DNA of 64,000 nt from Corynebacterium tapiri. GTDB taxonomy: Bacteria > Actinomycetota > Actinomycetes > Mycobacteriales > Mycobacteriaceae. Positions 10,114-18,499 of the stretch are shown in pieces (position 1 is the first letter of the stretch; the number at the start of each line of letters is the position of its first letter). The DNA is taken from assembly GCF_006334925.1 (NCBI RefSeq), contig NZ_VDHJ01000005.1, positions 178,990 to 242,989 of the forward strand. The letters run 5' to 3'. Under the pieces are notes generated by a model. That model did no database searches. It was not told the origin of the DNA and saw only the letters and a list, made by a program, of their open reading frames with translations. Both the position numbers and the translations under genes were made by a program.

Positions 10114-10512
10114 TTACCAGACGTAGGCGAGGACTTCCCCGCCCACACCCTTCTCGTGAGCCTGACGGTCAGTCATCAGGCCCTGGGACGTGGAAATGAT
10201 GGCGATACCCAGGCCACCGAGCACCTCAGGGAGGTTGGTGGACTTGGCGTACACGCGCAGACCCGGCTTGGACACGCGGCGCAGGCCGGCGATGGAGGTC
10301 TGGCGAGAGGGGCCGTACTTCAGCTCGAGGGTCAGGGTCTTGCCAACCTTGGCGTCCTCGACGGAGTAGTTAGCGATGTAGCCCTCCTGCTTCAGGATCT
10401 CGGCGATGTTGGCCTTGATCTTGGAAGAGGGCATCGACACGACATCGTGGTGCGCATGGTTCGCATTGCGAACGCGCGCCAGCATGTCGGCGATGGGGTC
10501 AGTCATGGTCAT
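10114..10512 (-). CDS. rpsH: 30S ribosomal protein S8
   Basis: S8 binds the central domain of 16S rRNA and in E. coli represses the spc operon. The 132-residue product starts [13 protein letters not shown] and ends with the family motif G-G-E-V-L-A-Y-V-W. It is the first gene of its half of the spc operon. rplE, normally its neighbour, is 10.4 kb away across an accessory island, and rpsN (S14) is absent between them. It must therefore have its own promoter within 10513-10959. Confidence 0.98.
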   Translation of the reverse strand: MTMTDPIADMLARVRNANHAHHDVVSMPSSKIKANIAEILKQEGYIANYSVEDAKVGKTLTLELKYGPSRQTSIAGLRRVSKPGLRVYAKSTNLPEVLGGLGIAIISTSQGLMTDRQAHEKGVGGEVLAYVW

Positions 10513-10959
10513 TGGGTGACCGTTTCCTTTCTCGCTGCGGTTCCCGATAACCCACCTTTAAGCGTTCTCCGGGTGCTCCTTCGGGCTACTCATCGCTCCG
10601 CCAAGCTCAGTAGCTTGGGGCGCTCGCCACCCATGCACCACCCGGTCCGCGAAACAAGGCGGGGGGCCTACAACAAAGTTGGATGAAGTTCTTACGTGAA
10701 CCCTTACCCGTACACCAACGGTGACGGACAGAAGTCCAGCGTTCAAGACTACGACGTCTCCCCTGCGACGTCCAAATCCTTCCGCCCAACGCTGTGGAAA
10801 CTCTCGCTTGTCGACGCCCTTTCGGCCCATTCGACAAACGATCCCACCAGCTTTCGCCAACAACTCACACCCTTCGGTCCAATGGTACTCTTTTAGCCAT
10901 CTCCCCCTAAAAGGGGTAAACCGTTTTAGTAGTCCGAGCAAACACCCAAGGAGAAGTCG
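10513..10959. other. Intergenic region between rpsH and the amidohydrolase gene
   Basis: This 447-base divergent region should hold the rpsH promoter (minus) and the amidohydrolase promoter (plus). Seen: a near-perfect hairpin on the minus strand (10595-10631, arms including CCAAGC / GCTTGG), a possible 11-codon reading frame just before rpsH (ATG at 10591 to TAA at 10556, encoding M-S-S-P-K-E-H-P-E-N-A), a small hairpin CCCC-TAAAA-GGGG near 10905-10918, and an AAGGAG ribosome-binding site for the plus-strand gene. No convincing protein-coding gene was found; longer open frames here look like chance. Confidence 0.5.
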
Positions 10960-12201
10960 ATGAGCATCAACCGTGCAGCGGTAGACGGCATCCTGAGCGA
11001 CCTCGAGTCCACCCGGGCCGATCGCGAGGAGCTGTACAAGCACTTCCACCAGCACCCAGAGTTGTCCATGCAGGAGTTCGCAACTGCCGATCGCATCGAG
11101 CAGGAGCTCAAGAACTCCGGCATTGAGGTTCAGCGGGTCTCCGAAACCGGGCTGGTGGCCATCATCAACAACGGTGAAGGACCCGTCGTAGCCATGCGCG
11201 GCGATATTGATGCCCTGCCCGTGAAGGAAGCCAGCGGCAAGGACTACGCCTCCACCGCCACCCAGAAGGACCAGAACACCGGGGAAGAGGTTCCAGTGGC
11301 CCACGCATGTGGACACGACGTCCACATTTCCAGCCTGCTGGGCGCGCTGCAGGCCTTCAACGCCCACCAGGACCAATGGTCCGGCACCTACGTGGGCGTA
11401 TTTCAGCCGGCAGAGGAAACCGCAGCCGGTGCTCGCGCCATGGTGGAGGCCAACATCGCCAAGGCCATACCGACCCCGGACGTTTACCTGGGCCAGCACG
11501 TGCTGGCCAGCCTGCCGGGTGGGCACGTCGGCACCCACGAGGGCCCGGTGCTGTCTAAGGCCTTCTCGGTAAAGGTCACCATCTATGGCAAGGGCTCGCA
11601 CGGCTCCATGCCAGAAAAGGGCGTGGATCCGGTTGTGCTGGCTAGCTCCATCGTCATGCGTTTGCAGACGGTCATTTCCCGCGAGGTGGCCGCCGCCGAA
11701 ACCGCGGTGGTGACTGTGGGTTCTATCAAGGCCGGTTCTAAGTCCAATGTGATCCCCGAGACCGCCGAGCTGCTCATCAACACCCGTGCCTACAGCGACG
11801 AAGTTTCGGATCACCTCCGCGAGGCCATCGAGCGTTTGGTTTCCACCGAGTGCGAGGGAGCCCGCAGCCCCAAGGAACCGGAGTTTGAGTACTACGACTC
11901 CTACCCGCTGACTGATAACAACGAGGACGCCACCGGTCACGTCCGCGCCGCCTTCGACGAATACTTCGGCGAAGAGTCGGGCGATCTTGCTCCCGTGCCA
12001 GCCTCCGAGGACTTCTCCATCATCCCGGACTCCCTCGAGGTCCCTTACACCTACTGGGGACTCGGCGGATTCGCCGACCAGAAGAATGCTCCCGGCAACC
12101 ATGCCCCGGCATTCGCCCCGGATCTGCAGCCAACCCTGGATCGCGGAGTCGAGGCCGCCGTCGTCGCTGCAGCCGCCTGGCTCGCTCCCGCCAACAACTA
12201 A
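10960..12201 (+). CDS. M20-family amidohydrolase
   Basis: This is a metal-dependent hydrolase of the M20D group (relatives cleave N-acyl or indole-acetyl amino acids); the substrate is unknown. The 413-residue product has the catalytic domain split by a lid domain. Metal-binding elements are A-C-G-H-D-V-H (about residues 113-119), F-Q-P-A-E-E (about 149-154), G-Q-H (about 181) and the lid His in G-S-H-G-S-M-P. The Cys in the first motif is typical of M20D. The start ATG has AAGGAG upstream. The MFS transporter gene begins 24 bases downstream, so uptake or export of the same compound is a reasonable inference. Confidence 0.9.
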   Translation: MSINRAAVDGILSDLESTRADREELYKHFHQHPELSMQEFATADRIEQELKNSGIEVQRVSETGLVAIINNGEGPVVAMRGDIDALPVKEASGKDYASTATQKDQNTGEEVPVAHACGHDVHISSLLGALQAFNAHQDQWSGTYVGVFQPAEETAAGARAMVEANIAKAIPTPDVYLGQHVLASLPGGHVGTHEGPVLSKAFSVKVTIYGKGSHGSMPEKGVDPVVLASSIVMRLQTVISREVAAAETAVVTVGSIKAGSKSNVIPETAELLINTRAYSDEVSDHLREAIERLVSTECEGARSPKEPEFEYYDSYPLTDNNEDATGHVRAAFDEYFGEESGDLAPVPASEDFSIIPDSLEVPYTYWGLGGFADQKNAPGNHAPAFAPDLQPTLDRGVEAAVVAAAAWLAPANN

Positions 12202-12225
12202 AAATAGACGTAAGGACCTTTCACT

Positions 12226-13686
12226 ATGACCACAGCTACGCGGACCGACCGGCCCGCTTACCAGGGCACGGACCGCGACCTTGCCGGCATCGTTCTGGCC
12301 GTTGTCACCTTCTGGCTATTTGCCCAGACGACGCTGAACATCGGCCCACTCATGGCTAACGACCTGAACATGGCCATGCCGGTGATGAACATCGCCATCG
12401 CCGCGGCCGCACTGTTCAGCGGCATGTTCATCGTCGTCGCCGGCGGCCTGGCCGATCGCCTCGGACGCAAGAAGGTTGTCTTCTACGGCAACATCTTCAA
12501 CATCATCGGTTCGCTGCTCATCGCTTTTGCCATCACCGGACCTCTCGCCTCCCCCATGGTTTTGTTGGGCCGCGTGTTCCAGGGATTCGCTGCCGCCTCA
12601 ATCATGCCGGCATCGATGGCGCTGGTGAAGACGTACTGGGAGGGCAAGGCTCGCCAGCGTGCCGTATCCATGTGGTCCATCGGATCCTGGGGCGGATCTG
12701 GCCTATGCGCGCTGTTCGGCGGCGTGGTTGCCAACTCCTTCCTGGGATGGCGTTCCATCTTCATCATCTGCGCGCTCGTCTCGGTAGCCTCCATCCTGCT
12801 GCTGTCCCCCATGCCTGAGTCCGCTCCGGGCGCAGGCCGCGCAGCACGTACCGACTGGTCGGGCATTATCTCCTTCGCTATCGCGATGGTTGCCCTGCAG
12901 GTCGTCGTTACGCAAGGATCGGCCATCGGCTGGGCCAACCCCATCGTGTGGATTCTGCTGGCCGCATTCATCATCGCGATTGTCGCGTTTATCCGCCGCG
13001 AGATAAACTTCAGCGATCCCTTCGTGGACTTCTCGCTGTTTAGCAACAAAGTCTTTACCGGCGCTACGATTTCGAACCTGCTGATCAACGCCACCGCGGG
13101 CACCCTGGCCGTCTCCCTGTGGGTTCTGCAGGGCGCGGGTGGTTTCTCCGCGGCAACTGCCGGCTACTTAACCATCGGCTACGCCGTCTTTATCATCGCG
13201 TTCATCCGTGTGGGCGAGAAGCTGCTGCAGCGCTTCGGACCGAAGAAGCCGATGATCTGGGGCACCCTCATCGTGCTCACCTCGATCGCGCTGCTCATGG
13301 CCACCAATCAGGCGCAGAGCCTGTACACGATCCTCTCCGTGATCGCCTTTTCTCTCTTCGGCCTGGGCTTGGCCTTCTACGCCACCCCGTCAACCGATGC
13401 GGCCCTGTCCAACCTTCCGGATGACAAAGCCGGCTCTGGTTCTGGCATCTACAAGATGGCCTCCTCGCTGGGTGCGGCATTCGGCGTGGCCCTGTCTGCT
13501 GCTATCTTCACTGCGCTGGAGACCTCCGGTTCCGAATTCCTGCACGCAGCCGTGGAGTTCAGCGGTCGCCAAGACAACGTGGCAGTACGCGAGGCCGGCA
13601 TGATCGGGTTGGGCGTCAACTTCATCATGGGTCTGATCGCACTGGCTTCCATCATCCTGTTCATCCCGAACGAGAAGAAGAAGTAA
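12226..13686 (+). CDS. MFS drug/metabolite transporter, DHA2-like
   Basis: This is a proton-coupled transporter of the cytoplasmic membrane. The 486-residue product has about 14 hydrophobic segments. It carries the MFS motif A between TM2 and TM3 (G-G-L-A-D-R-L-G-R-K-K) and G-R-V-F-Q-G near residue 112. Length and segment number fit the DHA2 (14-TMS) group of exporters. An AAGGA ribosome-binding site precedes the ATG. The close 5' neighbour (24 bases) is the amidohydrolase gene, suggesting a two-gene operon. The substrate cannot be told from sequence. Confidence 0.88.
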   Translation: MTTATRTDRPAYQGTDRDLAGIVLAVVTFWLFAQTTLNIGPLMANDLNMAMPVMNIAIAAAALFSGMFIVVAGGLADRLGRKKVVFYGNIFNIIGSLLIAFAITGPLASPMVLLGRVFQGFAAASIMPASMALVKTYWEGKARQRAVSMWSIGSWGGSGLCALFGGVVANSFLGWRSIFIICALVSVASILLLSPMPESAPGAGRAARTDWSGIISFAIAMVALQVVVTQGSAIGWANPIVWILLAAFIIAIVAFIRREINFSDPFVDFSLFSNKVFTGATISNLLINATAGTLAVSLWVLQGAGGFSAATAGYLTIGYAVFIIAFIRVGEKLLQRFGPKKPMIWGTLIVLTSIALLMATNQAQSLYTILSVIAFSLFGLGLAFYATPSTDAALSNLPDDKAGSGSGIYKMASSLGAAFGVALSAAIFTALETSGSEFLHAAVEFSGRQDNVAVREAGMIGLGVNFIMGLIALASIILFIPNEKKK

Positions 13687-13698
13687 GCCGCTAACCAC

Positions 13699-13779
13699 TG
13701 CGCCTCTTTCTGTGTCCCGGTCGCCCCGTAGACTGACCCGCATCAAGGACTCACCGTCTCACACACAGAAAGGGGCGCA
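13699..13779. repeat. 17-bp inverted repeat between the MFS and DUF6457 genes
   Basis: TGCGCCTCTTTCTGTGT (13699-13715) and ACACAGAAAGGGGCGCA (13763-13779) are inverted copies with 16 of 17 positions matching, 47 bases apart. The right arm contains the AAAGGGG ribosome-binding site of the gene starting at 13786. A possible -10 element (TAGACT, 13729-13734) lies between the arms. Confidence 0.7.
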
Positions 13780-13785
13780 TTTTTC

Positions 13786-14052
13786 ATGGCCGTCGCCAAT
13801 GATCCGGATTTTGCAGACACCAGGCAGTGGCTCGCCGAGGTCGCAGAAGAGCTAGGGATCGACCCAACTGTCGTCTACGACTGTGGAGACGAACTGCTCC
13901 GGTTGACCAAACTGGTGGCGCACAACAAAGCACGCCCGGCGGGTCCGCTGACCACGTTCCTTATCGGCTTAGCAGCCGCTCAATCGGAAACGCCGGTTGA
14001 TGAGGTCGCAACGATCGTCGACAAGCTCGCCGCATCCATTCAGGAATCTTGA
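13786..14052 (+). CDS. DUF6457 domain protein (associated with molybdopterin/formate dehydrogenase genes)
   Basis: This small acidic helical protein of 88 residues has no signal peptide or membrane segment. Conserved-looking stretches are W-L-x-x-V-A-E-E-L-G-I-D near the start and V-A-H-N-K-A-R-P-A-G-P-L-T-T-F-L-I-G-L-A-A in the middle, the pattern I associate with DUF6457. That domain occurs alone next to fdhD or fused to MobA-like proteins in actinobacteria. Its TGA stop overlaps the fdhD ATG by one base, implying coupled translation. A role in molybdenum-cofactor delivery to formate dehydrogenase is inferred from context only. Confidence 0.75.
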   Translation: MAVANDPDFADTRQWLAEVAEELGIDPTVVYDCGDELLRLTKLVAHNKARPAGPLTTFLIGLAAAQSETPVDEVATIVDKLAASIQES

Positions 14053-14876
14053 TGGGCAGGATTACACGCAACCTGGCAGTGACCCGAGTCCAGGTCGGTG
14101 AGACGATAGAGACCGACACCCGCGCGGACACCGTGGTCGTAGAGGAGCCGCTGGAGATCCGCGTCTCAGGGCCCACGCTAACCACGACGATGCGCACCCC
14201 AGGGCAGGACATCGAGCTCGCCCATGGATTCCTGTACGGCGAGGGACTCATTCGCAGTGCGCAGGACGTTACAAGAGCCCGGTATTGCGCAGGCGCCACC
14301 GGCCCACAGGGTGAGAACACCTACAACGTGCTGGAGCTAGATCTGGCCAGTTCCGTCCGCGCCCCGGGGCTGGAAAATATTCGTTTGACCCCCACCACGT
14401 CTGCCTGTGGGGTGTGCGGCTCGACGTCCATCGAGCAGATTCTCACCCGGCGCGAAACGCCACTGACCCCAGTTCGCCTCAACCCTAGGTTGGTTCCCGA
14501 ACTTCCCGAGCGCCTGCGCGCCCAGCAGAAGCTTTTCCGCAAGACCGGCGCTGTCCACGCGGCCGGGGCGTTCAGCGCTGATGGCGAACCGCTCGTGGTC
14601 AGAGAGGACATCGGTCGACACAACGCCGCGGACAAGGTGATCGGGGCGTTGCTTCTCGACGATGCCTTACCCGCCGAGAACCGCATCTTGGTGATGAGTT
14701 CGCGTGCCTCGTTCGAACTCGTCCAGAAGGCTGTGATGGCGGGCTTTGGTGCGCTGGTCGCGGTGTCGGCCCCGTCGTCGCTGGCCATCGAGTTGGCGCG
14801 GTCCTCGGGGCTTGCACTGGCCGGATTTACTCGCTCTGGGCGGTTTAATCTTTATGCCGGCGAGCTAGAGCACTAG
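14052..14876 (+). CDS. fdhD: Formate dehydrogenase accessory sulfurtransferase FdhD
   Basis: FdhD passes sulfur from IscS-type desulfurases to the molybdenum cofactor of formate dehydrogenases. The ATG at 14052 overlaps the previous stop (TGATG) and gives 274 residues. The catalytic C-x-x-C is in the segment T-S-A-C-G-V-C-G-S-T-S (about residues 116-126). Further family motifs are T-G-A-V-H-A-A-G, R-E-D-I-G-R-H-N-A-x-D-K and S-S-R-A-S-F-E-L-V-Q-K. The gene ends in a CTAG shared with the stop of the convergent channel gene. No formate dehydrogenase structural gene lies in the window. Confidence 0.95.
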   Translation: MGRITRNLAVTRVQVGETIETDTRADTVVVEEPLEIRVSGPTLTTTMRTPGQDIELAHGFLYGEGLIRSAQDVTRARYCAGATGPQGENTYNVLELDLASSVRAPGLENIRLTPTTSACGVCGSTSIEQILTRRETPLTPVRLNPRLVPELPERLRAQQKLFRKTGAVHAAGAFSADGEPLVVREDIGRHNAADKVIGALLLDDALPAENRILVMSSRASFELVQKAVMAGFGALVAVSAPSSLAIELARSSGLALAGFTRSGRFNLYAGELEH

Positions 14877-15676
14877 TCGCGGTACGCCTCGTCGCCGCTG
14901 TTCAGCCAGGCGTAGACGGCGCCGATGAGGAGGCCGCCACCGATGTAGTTGCCGATCCAGACGAACAACCAATTGAGGGCCACGGCACCAGCGGTGAAGT
15001 TATCGGGCAGCAGGCTGGCGTCAAAGCCGCCGGCGAAGGCGGTAATGGTCATCAGCGAGAAGTTGGCGATGACGTGCTCGAGACCCAGTCCGACGAAGAT
15101 CGCAATGATCGGCAGGATGACAAAGAACTTGGACACGAAGTCCTTGGCAAACAGCGCCGCCACGATGGCCATGTTGACCACGAAGTTTGCGGCAATGGCC
15201 TCTACCATCGCGCCCCACCAGCTCTTATCCAGCTTGCCGGAGGAAAGCGTGGCCACCAGGTTGGTGGCGTCGAAGCTGTTGTACTTCGCGGAGACTCCCA
15301 GGATGGCTGCGATCAGGATCGCACCTACGAGGTTCCAGAAGGTTGTGACCAGCGCGAACCACAGGGCCTTGGGCCAGCTGATCTGGCCTGCGGCTGCCCC
15401 GTAGGCGCCCATCATCATGTTGCCGGTCGCCAGCTCGGCGTTAAGGATGACGATGCAGAACAGCCCCAGGCCGAACAGCATCGCGAAGACCACTGCTCCC
15501 AGTCCGTGGCCGGGTACTGCGGACTCCACGGCGTTGCCCACGACCCCGGCAAAGGCCGTGCCGAGGGTGAGAAACGCGCCACCAAAAATGCTGCGTACTC
15601 CGAAGCGCATCGGGTTGCGCTCCATGAGCACAATCTTTTTGTTTACCGCCCCGCTGGCGATGTCATTGAGCGCCAT
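14873..15676 (-). CDS. Formate/nitrite transporter family channel
   Basis: This is a FocA/NirC-type pentameric channel for small monovalent anions (formate, nitrite or hydrosulfide) in the cytoplasmic membrane. The 267-residue product has six hydrophobic segments and the family features L-N-A-E-L-A-T-G-N-M near residue 79 and N-x-x-G near 115. A clear AGGAG ribosome-binding site lies before the ATG. It is convergent with fdhD, sharing a CTAG. Formate is one plausible substrate because of fdhD; nitrite is another because nirBD lies 13 kb away. Sequence alone does not decide. An inverted repeat AAGGTGA...TCACCTT (15707-15737) lies just upstream of the start. Confidence 0.9.
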   Translation of the reverse strand: MALNDIASGAVNKKIVLMERNPMRFGVRSIFGGAFLTLGTAFAGVVGNAVESAVPGHGLGAVVFAMLFGLGLFCIVILNAELATGNMMMGAYGAAAGQISWPKALWFALVTTFWNLVGAILIAAILGVSAKYNSFDATNLVATLSSGKLDKSWWGAMVEAIAANFVVNMAIVAALFAKDFVSKFFVILPIIAIFVGLGLEHVIANFSLMTITAFAGGFDASLLPDNFTAGAVALNWLFVWIGNYIGGGLLIGAVYAWLNSGDEAYRD

Positions 15677-15830
15677 GCGCGCTCCTTTCTGGGGTATGAA
15701 AGGCCAAAGGTGACCAGCACGATTTCTCGTTCACCTTAACCCCCGCTACCCGAAGGCTGCGATTCGAGCTGGCAATGAGCTGGCAGAGATGCGCCACGAT
15801 TTTCATTAAGCCCCTAAGCCATTTACAGAG

Positions 15831-15849
15831 TTAGGTTAGCCTTACCTTG
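15831..15849 (+). promoter_or_regulatory. DtxR/IdeR-type iron box upstream of the siderophore operon
   Basis: TTAGGTTAGCCTTACCTTG matches the DtxR consensus TTAGGTTAGCCTAACCTAA at 16 of 19 positions. It ends 14 bases before the ATG of the decarboxylase gene. A -10-like TAACCT (15851-15856) sits immediately after it, 7 bases before the ATG, and no Shine-Dalgarno sequence is present. This suggests a leaderless transcript that iron-loaded DtxR would block. Confidence 0.85.
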
Positions 15850-15863
15850 TTAACCTGCTGCGC

Positions 15864-17231
15864 ATGCTTGAACCTTCCCCCACCGATGAGGTGGACGATC
15901 TTGTCCTTTTGGGTCGACACCCTAACCCGCAGCGCTTGAGAAAACTGCTGCATACGGCCGTCGATACGGCACTCGACCACCTCGAGGGCGCCGAGACTCC
16001 CTCGTCCTCAGCGCGCCCGCTGCTCCCGCACACCCCGCCTACCCCGGAGGAGGCGTTGGAAAGCTTCGGGCGCGAATGGCTAGGCCAGGCTGTGTGGTAC
16101 CACCACCCGCGCTACCTCGCACACCTCAACTGCCCGGTCTCCGCGTTGGGGGTCGCAGCCGACATCATGGCGACGATCGCCAACACCGCCGTCGAGTCCT
16201 TTGACCAGGCGGGCGTTGCCGCCGAGGCGGAGGTCAACGTCTTACGTACTCTTGGTCAGCTCGTCGGGTGGAACGACGCCAGCGGAACGTTTACCTCTGG
16301 CGGCAGCCAATCGAACTTGCAGGCGCTCGCAATCGTGCGGCAAGCCTCGCCACGCAAAGACATTCTGATCACCGCCAACACTCATTACTCCGTCAGCCGA
16401 GCCGCGGCGCTATTTGGATTGCGCACCCACCTTGTGCCCACTGACGCCTTCGGCCGCATGGACCCGCAGGCAGCGCGCGAACTCATTGCCACGCTGGAGG
16501 ATTCCCCCGCAGCCATCATCGCCACCGCGGGCACCACCGACCGAGGCTCCATCGACGATCTGGAAGCGCTGGCAGACCTTGCCGAGGACCATCGAGCCCA
16601 CCTGCACGTCGACGCCGCCTACGGGGGCGCGCTGCTGTGCAACGCCGAAACGTCCGGTGCGCTGCGTGGAATCGAGCGGGCTGCGAGCGTGACACTGGAT
16701 ATGCACAAGGGCTTCTTCCAGCCCGTACCCTGCTCTGCACTGGTGGTTCCCGACCCGCAGACGCTCGCGGCCATCCGCATCAATGCCAGCTATCTCAACC
16801 CGGCGGAGTCTGAGCGCCCCAATCTGGCCGACAACTCCCTGCAAACCACCCGCCGCTTCGACGCCGCCAAGATTTTCCTCTCACTGTCTACCTACGGCGC
16901 GGAGGCGATCGGCTCCGCCTTTGCGCGGTGTATGAGCCACGCGGGCGCGATCGCCGAGGCCATCGAGCGCCATCCCACACTCGAGCTGTACGAAACTCCG
17001 CAGCTCAGCACAGTTATCTTCCGCCCCCGCGGGGTGTCGAGCGACGAACTCGAACAGCTCAAAATGTCGCTTTTCGACGCCGGCGACGCCGTAGTAGCCA
17101 CCACCACCGTGGCCGAAGAGCGCTGGCTGAAGTTCACCATCCTTGATCCCTACCTGACCCTCGACGAGGTGTCCCCGGTTCTTGATCGCATCGCCGCCCT
17201 GGCCAACACAAAGGAGCTGTCCTACCTATGA
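15864..17231 (+). CDS. desA: PLP-dependent decarboxylase, siderophore diamine-forming (DesA/DfoJ-like)
   Basis: This is predicted to decarboxylate lysine (or ornithine) to cadaverine (or putrescine), the first step of hydroxamate NIS siderophore synthesis. The 455-residue product is a group II PLP decarboxylase: T-S-G-G-S-Q-S-N-L substrate/PLP loop (about residues 148-156), H-V-D-A-A-Y-G-G with the pyridine-binding Asp (about 247-254), and L-D-M-H-K-G-F with the Schiff-base Lys (about 276-282). It is the first gene of a three-gene operon; its stop overlaps the monooxygenase start (ATGA). The DtxR box 14 bases upstream makes iron repression likely. Lysine as substrate is inferred from the downstream genes. 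Confidence 0.88.
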   Translation: MLEPSPTDEVDDLVLLGRHPNPQRLRKLLHTAVDTALDHLEGAETPSSSARPLLPHTPPTPEEALESFGREWLGQAVWYHHPRYLAHLNCPVSALGVAADIMATIANTAVESFDQAGVAAEAEVNVLRTLGQLVGWNDASGTFTSGGSQSNLQALAIVRQASPRKDILITANTHYSVSRAAALFGLRTHLVPTDAFGRMDPQAARELIATLEDSPAAIIATAGTTDRGSIDDLEALADLAEDHRAHLHVDAAYGGALLCNAETSGALRGIERAASVTLDMHKGFFQPVPCSALVVPDPQTLAAIRINASYLNPAESERPNLADNSLQTTRRFDAAKIFLSLSTYGAEAIGSAFARCMSHAGAIAEAIERHPTLELYETPQLSTVIFRPRGVSSDELEQLKMSLFDAGDAVVATTTVAEERWLKFTILDPYLTLDEVSPVLDRIAALANTKELSYL

Positions 17232-18499
17232 GCACCACCTATGACCTCGTCGGCATCGGAGTCGGCCCTTTCAACCTCGGCCTCGCGGCGCTCTGCAACC
17301 CATTGGTGGAAAACGGCGAGCTCAGCGCAGCCTTCTTTGAGCAGCGCGATAGCTTTGCCTGGCACCCGGGCATGATGCTCGAGGACGCCACGATTCAGGT
17401 CCCCTTCATGGCAGACCTCGTCACGCTTGCCGACCCGACGAGCCGCTTCAGCTTCCTGAACTACCTCAAGCAGCGCGGGAGAATCCACCAGTTCTATATC
17501 CGCGAATCCTTTTATCCGCTGCGCAGCGAATACTCCGATTACTGCGCGTGGGTCGCCGAACAGCTGGAGACAGTGCACTTCTCACACCGAGTTACGCGCG
17601 TGGTCAAAGAGGGCGATCTCTGGCGCCTCCAGGTTGGCGAGCAGACCGTCTACGCCCGCAACGTAGTCATGGGCGTGGGAACCTCCCCATTCGTGCCCCA
17701 GGAATTGTCCGGCGCTCTGGAGCATCCGCACGCTTGGCACTCCGGTGACTATCTTCCCCACCGCGACCAGCTGGTGGAGCACGACTCCGTCCTGATCATC
17801 GGCTCCGGCCAATCAGCCGCTGAGATCTACCGCGACCTGCTCCCAGAGATGACGCATAACAACCGGAAGCTGAGCTGGGTTACCCGCTCTGAGCGCTTCT
17901 TTCCCATGGAGTACACCAAGCTCACCCTGGAGATGACCTCACCGGATTACGTGGAGTTCTTCCACGGCCTGGACATGGACGTGCGCGACCGACTCAATCG
18001 CTCACAACGCTCGTTGTACAAAGGAATTTCTGGTGACCTCGTCGACGAGATCTACGACCTTCTCTACCGCCTGCAACTGACCGGAAAGCTCACCACTGAG
18101 CTGCGCAGCGATCACGCCGCGCAATGGTTAGCTTACGACGGGCGCCACCACCTCAAGCTCACCCACAACATCACCGGCGCGACGCGTGAGGTGGAAGCAG
18201 ATGCCCTGGTCATGGCCACTGGATACAAGGGACCGCGCCTGCCGGACTTTCTTGAGGATGCGCAGGGGGAGCTTCGCTTCGACTCGGTGGGGCGCTTGAG
18301 CGTGGGCTTGGACTTTAGCGTCGATAAGCACGCATCCTTCTTCGTGGCCAACGCCGAGGAACACACCCACGCGCTAAACGCGCCTGATCTGGGGATGGGA
18401 CCCTGGCGAAATTCCATCATCATCAAGCAGATCACCGGCCACGAGGTGTACCCGATCGAGCGCAACATCGCATTCCAGAGCTTCGGATCGGAGGCATAG
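17228..18499 (+). CDS. desB: Lysine/diamine N-hydroxylase, flavin monooxygenase (DesB/DfoA/IucD-like)
   Basis: This is an FAD/NADPH-dependent monooxygenase that N-hydroxylates the terminal amine of the diamine. The 423-residue product has an FAD-binding G-I-G-V-G-P-F-N-L (residues 9-17), the substrate-side P-G-M-M-L-E-D-A-T-I-Q-V-P-F (about 48-61), an NADPH-binding I-I-G-S-G-Q-S-A-A-E (about 194-203) and the late A-T-G-Y-K motif near residue 330. The start overlaps the decarboxylase by 4 bases. The next gene starts directly after its stop. Together they form the hydroxamate precursor module. Confidence 0.92.
   Translation: MSTTYDLVGIGVGPFNLGLAALCNPLVENGELSAAFFEQRDSFAWHPGMMLEDATIQVPFMADLVTLADPTSRFSFLNYLKQRGRIHQFYIRESFYPLRSEYSDYCAWVAEQLETVHFSHRVTRVVKEGDLWRLQVGEQTVYARNVVMGVGTSPFVPQELSGALEHPHAWHSGDYLPHRDQLVEHDSVLIIGSGQSAAEIYRDLLPEMTHNNRKLSWVTRSERFFPMEYTKLTLEMTSPDYVEFFHGLDMDVRDRLNRSQRSLYKGISGDLVDEIYDLLYRLQLTGKLTTELRSDHAAQWLAYDGRHHLKLTHNITGATREVEADALVMATGYKGPRLPDFLEDAQGELRFDSVGRLSVGLDFSVDKHASFFVANAEEHTHALNAPDLGMGPWRNSIIIKQITGHEVYPIERNIAFQSFGSEA

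Noticed and set aside
7767..10686. Two overlapping ~500-codon open frames opposite rplO-rpsH
   Set aside because: They cross several real ribosomal gene boundaries in antisense; compositional artefact.
10607..10896. Short open frames on both strands between rpsH and the amidohydrolase
   Set aside because: No start signals and no conserved-looking residues.
10558..12102. 514-codon open frame opposite the amidohydrolase gene, extending towards rpsH
   Set aside because: Most of it mirrors the amidohydrolase; the remaining part has low-complexity basic composition and no homology.
15707..15737. AAGGTGA...TCACCTT upstream of the formate/nitrite channel as a GlxR/CRP site
   Set aside because: The half-sites do not fit TGTGA-N6-TCACA in sequence or spacing; kept only as a note in the channel entry.
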